Part shown: piece by piece, positions 57,558-64,000 of the stretch
How positions within the stretch are numbered: the first letter of the stretch is position 1
Layout of the letters: every line of letters starts with the position of its first letter
Notes under the pieces: generated by a model
Told to the model about the DNA's origin: nothing
Seen by the model: only the letters and a program-made list of their open reading frames with translations
Databases searched by the model: none
Translations under genes and position numbers: made by a program
NCBI RefSeq assembly: GCF_900105185.1
Contig: NZ_FNTJ01000001.1
Location: 1,723,501 to 1,787,500, forward strand
Direction of reading: 5' to 3'
DNA length: 64,000 nt
From: Pseudomonas saponiphila
GTDB taxonomy: Bacteria > Pseudomonadota > Gammaproteobacteria > Pseudomonadales > Pseudomonadaceae

Positions 57558-58355
57558 ATGCGTTTCTATGATTTGCTCGAAGCCGTTCGCAGCCAGCCCC
57601 AGGCGCTGACCATTCCGGCAGAGTGGGCTCAAGGTCGCGCCAGTTTCGGTGGCCTGGTGGTCGCCCTGCAGTACGAAGCGATGCGCGCCAAGGTTCCGGC
57701 AGACCGCCCGGTACGTTCTTTGGCGGTGACTTTTGTCGGCCCTGTGGCGCCGGACGTACCGGTCAGTTTTGAAGTGGATGTCCTGCGTGAAGGCAAGGCG
57801 GTCAGCCAGGTATTGGGACGGGTGATGCAGCAAGGTCAGGTGGTGACCCTGGTGCAGGGCAGCTTTGGCGCTTCACGCGAGTCTGCAGTGACGGTAGACG
57901 CCGAGCCGGCGCCCGAGATGAAACACTGGGATGACTGCCAGGAGCTGCCCTACATCAAGGGCGTGACGCCGGAGTTCATGCGCCATCTGGCGATGCGCTG
58001 GAGCATTGGCGGCCTGCCCTTTACCGGCAACCATTCCCGGGACATGGGCGGCTGGGTGCGTTTGCGTGGGGAGGTCAAGGAAGAGCCCGTGACCGAGGCG
58101 CACATCCTGGCGCTGGTGGATGCCTGGCCGCCGGCCTTGTTGCCGCACCTGAGCAAGCCGGCCGCCGGCAGCACCCTGACCTGGACCATCGAGTTCGTGC
58201 AGCCGCTGCTGTCAGTCAGCACCCTGGACTGGTGCAAGTACCGGGTGGAAACCGAACATGCCCGCGACGGTTACGGCCACGCTGCGGCGGCACTCTGGAG
58301 TGCCGATGGACAACTGATCGCTCTGAGCCGGCAGACGGTAACCATCTTCGCCTGA
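57558..58355 (+). CDS. Acyl-CoA thioesterase family protein (double hotdog)
   Basis: This 265-residue protein resembles TesB-like/4HBT_3 thioesterases: an N-terminal hotdog with WAQGRASFGGLVVALQYEAM and a C-terminal one with GGWVRLRGEVK, ALVDAWPPALLPHL and TIEFVQPL. These enzymes hydrolyse acyl-CoA in the cytoplasm. The ATG at 57558 follows CCCGAGG. It is convergent with the DUF962 gene, with only 4 bases between the two stops. The specific acyl substrate cannot be told. Confidence 0.85.
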   Translation: MRFYDLLEAVRSQPQALTIPAEWAQGRASFGGLVVALQYEAMRAKVPADRPVRSLAVTFVGPVAPDVPVSFEVDVLREGKAVSQVLGRVMQQGQVVTLVQGSFGASRESAVTVDAEPAPEMKHWDDCQELPYIKGVTPEFMRHLAMRWSIGGLPFTGNHSRDMGGWVRLRGEVKEEPVTEAHILALVDAWPPALLPHLSKPAAGSTLTWTIEFVQPLLSVSTLDWCKYRVETEHARDGYGHAAAALWSADGQLIALSRQTVTIFA

Positions 58356-58359
58356 GGCC

Positions 58360-58722
58360 TCAGTGCCGGTGGCGTTGCAACCAGGCCCGCCACCAGGCAC
58401 CGCTCAGGACAAAGCGCGGGAAGGTCAGGAATTGTTCCACTAGCAGGCGTTGCACGGCGTCCTGGCGATCAGTGAACGGCTCGACGGCGTGGGCTTCCAG
58501 GCTATGGCCGTGGCGTTGCAGGCCCAGGGCGGCCAGCACGCCGATCAGGCCGATGGCCAGGCTCAGGAAGCTCAGGGAAAACACGCCCGAGACGATCAGC
58601 AGAAAACCGACGATGAACAGCGGTACGGCAATCAGGTGCAATACCAGATTGGTCGGGTGCTGATGGCTCTGCGGGTAGACGCGCCATTGCCAGGCCGGAA
58701 GATTGGGGTGACGTTTGCCCAT
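58360..58722 (-). CDS. DUF962 / Mpo1-like small membrane protein
   Basis: This ~120-residue protein has WRVYPQSHQHPTNLVLHLIA, with the conserved HxxPxN histidines, and two hydrophobic segments (AVPLFIVGFLLIVSGVFSLS; LAIGLIGVLAALGLQ). It resembles DUF962, whose yeast member Mpo1 is a 2-hydroxy fatty acid dioxygenase. Start at MGKRHPNLP (base 58722) is favoured because GAGG lies at good spacing; ATG 58731 overlaps that site. The role in this organism is unknown. Confidence 0.82.
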   Translation of the reverse strand: MGKRHPNLPAWQWRVYPQSHQHPTNLVLHLIAVPLFIVGFLLIVSGVFSLSFLSLAIGLIGVLAALGLQRHGHSLEAHAVEPFTDRQDAVQRLLVEQFLTFPRFVLSGAWWRAWLQRHRH

Positions 58723-58793
58723 GGTGATCATCCTCAGTTCTTGAAAACTCGTGAACCAAGAATAGGGGCCGGGTAGGGAGAGGGCGAATCAAG

Positions 58794-58818
58794 GCTGGCT
58801 ATCGTGGCGATAGCCAGC
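58794..58818 (-). terminator. Hairpin downstream of the chemotaxis receptor gene
   Basis: GCTGGCTATCG and CGATAGCCAGC form a perfect 11-bp stem with a three-base loop, 17 bases after the receptor stop on the minus strand. The T-run is poor. Confidence 0.6.
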
Positions 58819-58834
58819 AGGCAATGTACAGGGA

Positions 58835-60316
58835 TCAGAGTTTCAGTTGGCCGATGGCCTTGCTCAGTTCGCCGGCCAGGGTCGCCAGTTCACTGCTGGT
58901 GGTGGCGGAGGCCACGGTCTGTTGCACGGTGTTTTCGGTGACGTCGCGGATGCTCACCACCGCCCGGTTCATTTCTTCGGCCACCTGGCTTTGTTGTTCT
59001 GCGGCTACGGCGATCTGCGTGTTGCTTTCACGCATCTGCGCCACGGCGCCGGTGATCTCCGCCAGAGCCGCCCCGGCTTCCTGGGCCTGCTGCACGCAGT
59101 CGTCGGCCTTGAACGAGCTCTCCTGCATGAAGTCCACGGCGTCCCGGGTTCCTGCCTGCAAGGCCGCGACCATGCCGGTGATCTCGTCGGTGGAAGACTG
59201 CACGCGTTTGGCCAGATTGCGCACCTCGTCGGCCACCACGGCAAAGCCGCGGCCCATTTCGCCGGCTCTGGCGGCTTCGATGGCGGCGTTGAGTGCCAAC
59301 AGGTTGGTCTGTTCGGCGATGCTGTGGATCACGTTGACCACGCCGTTGATCTTCTGGCTGTCCTCCGCGAGTTTTTGAATCATCTCGGCGGTTTGCTGCA
59401 CGCCGTTGGAGAGCCCGGCAATCGACTTCTGCACCCGGCCGACCACTTCATGGCCGGTACCGGCCAGAGTGTCGGCGGTCTGGGACAGGTCGCGGGTGGC
59501 GCCGGCGTGCTGGGCGATGTGGAAGACGGTGGCGGACATTTCGTTGATGGCAGTGGCGGCCTGATCGGTTTCACTCTGCTGGCCGAGCATGCCGTGACGT
59601 ACATCGTTCATGCTCGAGGCCAGGCGCGCGGCGCCCTGATCCAGCTGGCGAGCGGTGCTGGCCACGGTGTTCACCACCCGCTGGTAACCGGCCTGCATGG
59701 CATTGAAGGCGCTGGCCATCTGGCCGACTTCGTCCTTGCAGGACAGCGGCACCCGGGCCGACAGGTCGCCGGTTTTCTCCACGTGCAGCATCACATCCTT
59801 GAGGGTGTTGAGCTGGCTGAGGAGAAAGCGGATCAGCAACTGCGAGGCGCAAAGCATGGCGAACATCAGGATGAAGACGGCGACGGCGTAGTGGGTGAAG
59901 CGATCGCTGAAGACCTGGGCCATGCTCGGTGCGTGGGCCAGTACGGCAACCTGCTGGCCATTGGCGCGGCTGATGACCTCGGCGCCCAGCAACGGGTTGT
60001 CGCCGAAAAGCGGCATGTGATTGATTTCGACCCAGCCGTTGGCGCCGTTCAGTTCGGGCAAGGCCTGTTGGTTGAGGCTGGGAGTCTGGCCCTGGGCGAA
60101 GGACAGCAGGTTCTCGTCCGTGGGCAAGGGCTGTCCCGCAGGCCAGGCATTGAGCAGATGGGCCTGGCTGCGGGCTGCGGCCTGGGCGGCCTGGCTACGG
60201 GCCTGCTGCTCCAGTTGCACCGCGTACAGCACCAATAACAGGGTGGTGACGAAGGCGACTGCATTGACCGCCCAGAATTTGTATTTCAGCGAGATGTTGC
60301 TAAGCCAGGCACCCAT
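58835..60316 (-). CDS. Methyl-accepting chemotaxis protein
   Basis: This 493-residue receptor has an N-terminal membrane segment ([20 protein letters not shown]), a short periplasmic region (~35-150), a second membrane segment ([20 protein letters not shown]), a HAMP-like linker and a cytoplasmic signalling domain. The hairpin tip contains [20 protein letters not shown] and [13 protein letters not shown] near 370-400. Start ATG at 60316 gives [15 protein letters not shown]. The periplasmic part is smaller than in receptors with dCACHE domains and no ligand can be assigned. TatD gene ends 86 bases upstream. Confidence 0.92.
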   Translation of the reverse strand: MGAWLSNISLKYKFWAVNAVAFVTTLLLVLYAVQLEQQARSQAAQAAARSQAHLLNAWPAGQPLPTDENLLSFAQGQTPSLNQQALPELNGANGWVEINHMPLFGDNPLLGAEVISRANGQQVAVLAHAPSMAQVFSDRFTHYAVAVFILMFAMLCASQLLIRFLLSQLNTLKDVMLHVEKTGDLSARVPLSCKDEVGQMASAFNAMQAGYQRVVNTVASTARQLDQGAARLASSMNDVRHGMLGQQSETDQAATAINEMSATVFHIAQHAGATRDLSQTADTLAGTGHEVVGRVQKSIAGLSNGVQQTAEMIQKLAEDSQKINGVVNVIHSIAEQTNLLALNAAIEAARAGEMGRGFAVVADEVRNLAKRVQSSTDEITGMVAALQAGTRDAVDFMQESSFKADDCVQQAQEAGAALAEITGAVAQMRESNTQIAVAAEQQSQVAEEMNRAVVSIRDVTENTVQQTVASATTSSELATLAGELSKAIGQLKL

Positions 60317-60401
60317 AGAAGGTCTTCTCTGATTGAGCGAAACAGTATTGGCAAGGTGCCAGTATTGTGCCGCTATGATCTCGGAAAAATCTTGATATGG
60401 G

Positions 60402-61208
60402 TCAAGCAATTTCTGGCAAGTTGAAAAAGGCTCTGGAGCAGGCCGTGCTGTGGCTGGCCAGGTCTTGCGGTGTTTCGTCCCGGTGCAGAGCCACTTCCCG
60501 CAGGACTTCTGTCAGGTAGGCCGGTTCGTTACGGCCATTTTTCGGTTTCGGCCGCAGGCTGCGGGGAAGCAGGTAAGGGGCGTCGCTTTCCAGCATCAGG
60601 CGTCCCCGGGGGATATTGCGCACCAGTGGGTGCAAGTGGGTGCCCCGGCGTTCGTCGCAAATCCAGCCGGTGATGCCGATATGCAGGTCCAGATCGAGGT
60701 AGCTGAACAGCGCTCGTTGCTCGCCGGTAAAGCAATGCACCACGGCTGCCGGCAATCGGTCACGAAAGTCTCGCAGAATGTCCAGCAGGCGCTGGTTGGC
60801 GTCGCGCTCATGGAGGAATACCGGCAGTTGCAGTTCGGCCGCCAGGGCCAGGTGCTCTTCCAGGACCTTTTCCTGCTGCGGACGAGGGGAGAAGTCGCGG
60901 TTGAAGTCCAGCCCGCATTCGCCTACCGCCCGGATCCGTGGCTCGCTGAGCAGGGCGCGCAAGCGCCGTGGACTGTCGGCATTCCAGTCGCTGGCAGAGT
61001 GAGGGTGCAGGCCCGCAGTGGCGAACAGTCTTTGCCCGTCGGCATCCAGTTGCTGGCACAGTTCCAGGGCCTGTTCACTGCCATCGACGCTGGTTCCGGT
61101 GAGGATCAATTGACAGACCCCGGCCTCATAGGCGCGATTGAGAACGGCTTGGTGTTTTTCGGCAAAACAGGGATTGGTCAGGTTGACGCCGATATCGATG
61201 AGTTGCAT
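60402..61208 (-). CDS. tatD: TatD-family DNase
   Basis: This 268-residue TIM-barrel metal-dependent hydrolase starts [20 protein letters not shown]. Metal-binding parts are [35 protein letters not shown] and the late [19 protein letters not shown]. TatD enzymes have 3'-5' DNase activity and take part in DNA repair. It is divergent from the MltF-like gene, whose start is 235 bases away. Confidence 0.93.
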   Translation of the reverse strand: MQLIDIGVNLTNPCFAEKHQAVLNRAYEAGVCQLILTGTSVDGSEQALELCQQLDADGQRLFATAGLHPHSASDWNADSPRRLRALLSEPRIRAVGECGLDFNRDFSPRPQQEKVLEEHLALAAELQLPVFLHERDANQRLLDILRDFRDRLPAAVVHCFTGEQRALFSYLDLDLHIGITGWICDERRGTHLHPLVRNIPRGRLMLESDAPYLLPRSLRPKPKNGRNEPAYLTEVLREVALHRDETPQDLASHSTACSRAFFNLPEIA

Positions 61209-61442
61209 GGTGCTATCTCCGCCTGCGGCCCGAAAGCATATCAGAGCTGCAAATTTATAAGAAAAGCCAAGAACTACAACGAGTTAGCGCTGTCTTTTGC
61301 TGCCAGAAGCACGCTGCGGCCAGGTGTTTTGCTGCCGTTTCGCTGCTCTTTCGCACCTTGCCAGCGCTCAAGGCGCTCTGTTTCTGTCGATCAATCCTTC
61401 AAAAACGACGAAGGGTTGAACAGTATTTCCTGCGGAGAACGG

Positions 61443-62864
61443 ATGACCCGACCCTCGATCTTGCTCGCGCTGTGTCTGTCGTTGCTGCTGCCCTTGCCGG
61501 CGCTGGCCCGTCTGGCCGGACCGCCGGAAACTCTGGCGTCCGGCAAGGTCCGAGATCTGGCAGAGATCCGCAGCAGTCGCGTGCTGCGGGTGCTGGTCAA
61601 TCAGAGCCGCAACAGTTCCGGTGAGGTCCAGGGGCAGGCCATTGGTGTCGAATACCATCGCTTGCGTGCATTCGAGCAATACCTCAATGGTCATGCCCGT
61701 GATGGTCAGGAGATCAGCCTCAAGATCATTCCCAAGGCCAAGGATCAGTTGCTGGGCGCTTTGCAGCGTGGAGAGGGTGATCTGGTGGCGCCCGGGGAGT
61801 TGCTGGAGGCTCTGCCGGGCCATGCGGTCAGTTCCAGCGATCCCATTGTCAGCAATGTTCCGTTGCTGTTGGTGGGCATCAAGGGCGAGCGTCGCTACAC
61901 GCGGATCGAACAGCTGTCCGGCAAGACACTGACACTGACCACCGGCAGTGCCGCCGGCGAGGCGGTGAGTCAGATCAATCAGCGACTGGCGTTGCGCAAG
62001 CTGGCGCCGATCAAGGTCGAGTGGGTGGACCCGAGTCTGGCGGTGGAGGACGTGCTGGAGATGGTCCAGGGGGGCATCTTTCACCTGACCATCGTCGAGC
62101 AGCCGATTGCCGAGCGCTGGAGCAAGATCCTGCCCAAGCTGCGTTTCGATCGGCAATTGAAAATCAGCGAACCGGGCGAGGAGCACTGGTTTGTGCGGCG
62201 CGATGCGTCGATGCTGCGGGCCAGCATCGACCGTTTTCTCAAGAGCTATAAGACCCCGGCGGATCAGGATGTGGCGTTCCTGCGCATCTATCGGCGTCAG
62301 TATCAGGTGCATTACCCCCTGGCCCAAGCTGATCGCCAGCGCCTGGAGAAACTGCGCCCGGTGTTGCAGAAGCATGCCGGGGAACAAGGCATGGACTGGC
62401 TGAATCTGGCGGCTCTGGCTTTCAAGGAGTCGGCTCTGCAACCCAGCGCCAGGAGCGGTAGCGGCCCCACCGGACTGATGCAGATCACGCCCTCGGCGGC
62501 GCAACGGGTCGGGGTCAACAATATCCAGTCCCTCGATAGCAATGTGCAGGTGGGAGCCAAGTACCTGGCGATGATTCGTCGCAAGTTCTTTGCCAGTCCC
62601 AAGCTCAACGAACGCGAGCGAATGGCTTTTGTCCTGGCCGCTTACAACATGGGGCCGGAACGGGTGCAGGGCATGCGCAGCGAAGCCCGGCGTCGAGGGC
62701 TCAATCCCAATCAGTGGTTTTTCCAGGTGGAGCGGATCGCCATGGAGCAGGTGGGTATGGGCGCGGTCAGCTATGTTAATAGCGTCAACAAATACTATCT
62801 GGCCTTCGATCGTGAACGGGACTCGCTGGAGCCTCGGGAGCGAAAAGTTGTGTCTCGTAAATAA
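61443..62864 (+). CDS. MltF-like membrane-bound lytic transglycosylase
   Basis: This 473-residue protein has a signal peptide (ILLALCLSLLLPLPALA, residues ~6-23), a substrate-binding-protein-like domain (~40-280, LAEIRSSRVLRVLVNQSRNS) and a C-terminal SLT lysozyme-like domain (~300-460). The catalytic glutamate is in AFKESALQPSARSGSGPTGL, followed by MQITPSAAQRVGV and AAYNMGPERV. It should cleave peptidoglycan glycan strands in the periplasm. The start ATG 61443 follows GGAG. The frame continues open far upstream, but only as the antisense of tatD. Confidence 0.9.
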   Translation: MTRPSILLALCLSLLLPLPALARLAGPPETLASGKVRDLAEIRSSRVLRVLVNQSRNSSGEVQGQAIGVEYHRLRAFEQYLNGHARDGQEISLKIIPKAKDQLLGALQRGEGDLVAPGELLEALPGHAVSSSDPIVSNVPLLLVGIKGERRYTRIEQLSGKTLTLTTGSAAGEAVSQINQRLALRKLAPIKVEWVDPSLAVEDVLEMVQGGIFHLTIVEQPIAERWSKILPKLRFDRQLKISEPGEEHWFVRRDASMLRASIDRFLKSYKTPADQDVAFLRIYRRQYQVHYPLAQADRQRLEKLRPVLQKHAGEQGMDWLNLAALAFKESALQPSARSGSGPTGLMQITPSAAQRVGVNNIQSLDSNVQVGAKYLAMIRRKFFASPKLNERERMAFVLAAYNMGPERVQGMRSEARRRGLNPNQWFFQVERIAMEQVGMGAVSYVNSVNKYYLAFDRERDSLEPRERKVVSRK

Positions 62865-62966
62865 TCGAAAATACTGATTGTTATTCCGGAATTATTCCGC
62901 TTTTAACATGATGAAAACTGATTAGTATGGCGACCAACTTCCCCGTCTTACACAGGACTACACAGC

Positions 62967-63401
62967 ATGAGCACACTGATCAAAAACGTACTGAGCACTC
63001 GCGCCGGTTATGGCTTGACCGTTTTGCGGATTTTCGTCGGCATCATCTTTGCTGCCCACGGTGCGCAAAAACTCTTTGGCTGGTTCGGTGGTGGCGGCCT
63101 GGCGGGGACGGCTCAGTGGATGGAGAGCATCGGCCTGGCGCCTGGGTATCTGATGGCGTTGCTGGCCGGTGGTACCGAGTTCTTCGCGGGTCTGGCGCTG
63201 ATCATTGGCTTGTTGGCGCGTCCTGCTGCCCTGGGCCTGTCGTTTACCTTGTTGGTGGCAATCTTTTCGGTGCATATCGGCAACGGTCTGTTCATGGCCA
63301 ACAACGGCTATGAATTCGCCCTGGCGTTGCTGGGCGGGACTCTTGCGGTGCTGTTTGAAGGTGCCGGCAAACTGTCGCTGGATGCAACGATCGCCAAGTA
63401 A
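62967..63401 (+). CDS. DoxX-family membrane protein
   Basis: This 144-residue protein has four hydrophobic segments. FVGIIFAAHGAQKLFGWFGG and GTEFFAGLALIIGLLARPAA are typical of DoxX/YphA-like proteins, seen in thiol-redox and detoxification settings. The exact function is not known. ATG 62967 is followed by STLIKNVLSTRAGYG. A terminator hairpin lies 70 bases after the stop. Confidence 0.88.
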   Translation: MSTLIKNVLSTRAGYGLTVLRIFVGIIFAAHGAQKLFGWFGGGGLAGTAQWMESIGLAPGYLMALLAGGTEFFAGLALIIGLLARPAALGLSFTLLVAIFSVHIGNGLFMANNGYEFALALLGGTLAVLFEGAGKLSLDATIAK

Positions 63402-63470
63402 TCCTTGGGCTTGATCCATCCATCGCTGGTGGCTTTCGAACGCTCTGGATCAACCCTTAGGAAAAATTCC

Positions 63471-63495
63471 AAGGCCTGCCGATGCAGGCCTTTTT
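63471..63495 (+). terminator. doxX terminator
   Basis: AAGGCCTGC-CGAT-GCAGGCCTT followed by TTT is a clear rho-independent terminator. Confidence 0.9.
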
Positions 63496-63510
63496 CGTTG
63501 CTGCGAAATC

Positions 63511-63540
63511 TTGACACTGACCGGCCGGCTTCTCTAGGAT
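63511..63540 (+). promoter_or_regulatory. Sigma-70-type promoter
   Basis: TTGACA at 63511-63516 and TAGGAT at 63535-63540 are separated by 18 bases. Transcription would start at about 63547, next to an ATG at 63548. It likely serves the gene at 63700. Confidence 0.6.
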
Positions 63541-63547
63541 GCTGCTC

Positions 63548-63637
63548 ATGCGCCGATTTAAACAGCTACTTGCGGGGCGCCAGGTGAGTCGAAAGACCAT
63601 CGTTAGAAGCTGCAGGCAAGCTTCGAAATACCGCTAA
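63548..63637 (+). other. Possible leaderless short reading frame, 29 codons
   Basis: A frame from ATG 63548 encodes MRRFKQLLAGRQVSRKTIVR then SCRQASKYR and stops at 63637. The predicted transcription start from the promoter just upstream falls at or beside the ATG, so it would have no leader. The product is very basic. It may instead be non-coding leader of the next gene. Confidence 0.25.
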
Positions 63638-63699
63638 AGCGCTGGTTTGGTGTTGCCTCTCACCTGCCCGGCAGAAACCTGAGGCAGAGACACATACGA

Positions 63700-64000
63700 T
63701 GAATGCACCACGCCCCCTTGTACGTCTTGCGCCGCTCACGTCGAGTCTTTCCCAGCGCAACCCGAAAATCCTTCTTGGCGGCAAGCACCAACCCACCCTG
63801 TTGCGTTATCTCGATGGCTGGCCGCGGCGTTCCGCGGGCCCGGCGGCATTTCTGATCCAGTTCGTCGAAGAGGGCGAGTCCCTGGCACGTTTTGCCAGTG
63901 ACAGCTTTGATCTGGCAGTCATTCCGGCACCCAGTGCCGAGCACGCAGCTGAAGTCATCAAGCAATTGACCCGTGTCGCTCGCCAAGGGCTGATCATTCG
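63700..64000 (+). CDS. Hypothetical protein, 5' part (cut by window end)
   Basis: The first 100 codons of a gene, from ATG 63700 (MNAPRPLVRLAPLTSSLSQR), run off the window. The stretch SDSFDLAVIPAPSAEHAAEV then IKQLTRVARQGLIIR has the pattern of the late part of a Rossmann-like or methyltransferase-like fold, but no SAM-binding glycine loop is seen. I do not recognise the family. A sigma-70-like promoter lies 160 bases upstream. Confidence 0.7.

Noticed and set aside
1..64000. CRISPR arrays, tRNA or rRNA genes
   Set aside because: No regularly spaced repeat-spacer array, cloverleaf or rRNA segment was noticed on either strand; the only regular array is the IS21 terminal ladder.

Overview
The window is a stretch of a Pseudomonas chromosome, most likely from the P. 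fluorescens/protegens/chlororaphis group. The main reason is the conserved order mupP-ubiG-mtaD | mtnA | gyrA-serC-pheA-hisC-tyrA/aroA-cmk-rpsA-ihfB, followed by an O-antigen cluster ending in a WecA/WbpL-like transferase and wbpM, and then a ComEA-like gene. Core genes are GC-rich; the O-antigen genes are visibly AT-rich.

Layout. 1-5020: end of an EAL phosphodiesterase gene, a TenA/PqqC-type gene split by an IS21-family element, and a GGDEF diguanylate cyclase. 5390-8954 (minus strand): a YciK-type reductase, MupP (cell-wall recycling), UbiG (ubiquinone) and an MTA/SAH-deaminase-type amidohydrolase; mtnA diverges from them. 10494-21268: gyrA and the serine/aromatic/histidine supercluster through cmk and rpsA. 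21269-21874: a gene-poor gap with two long poly-G runs. 21875-34826: ihfB and the O-antigen cluster (flippase, fucosyltransferase, gmd, fcl, manC, GT2, galE, GT4, initiating transferase, wbpM). It should make an L-fucose-containing unit, but no polymerase (wzy) or chain-length regulator (wzz) is visible. 34937-43182: comEA-like gene and an insertion-sequence cluster: a second IS21 copy, an IS66 relic, an IS3-family element with extra nested ends, an SDR pseudogene, and a third IS21 copy inside a tetR gene. 43371-46598: GntR regulator, DUF1989 protein, small membrane protein, ethanolamine-type permease. 46931-54978: complete kdpFABCDE high-affinity potassium uptake system. 55004-64000: patatin-like phospholipase, lipoprotein, CHAD protein, thioesterase, DUF962 membrane protein, chemotaxis receptor, TatD nuclease, MltF-like transglycosylase, DoxX protein, and a gene cut by the window end.

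The clearest event is a recent IS21-family expansion. Three copies of 2641 bp appear identical, and each is flanked by its own perfect 6-bp target duplication (GTCGGC, CCTTAG, GCCATG). Removing the element and one duplication restores the tenA-like and tetR reading frames exactly, and rejoins comEA to its terminator. No wholly new multi-gene system is evident. The points most worth following up are the IS burst, the ~23-bp repeat array at the IS21 left end, the perfect 41-bp inverted ends around the IS3 element, the G-quadruplex-like gap before ihfB, and the fucosylated O-antigen locus without wzy.
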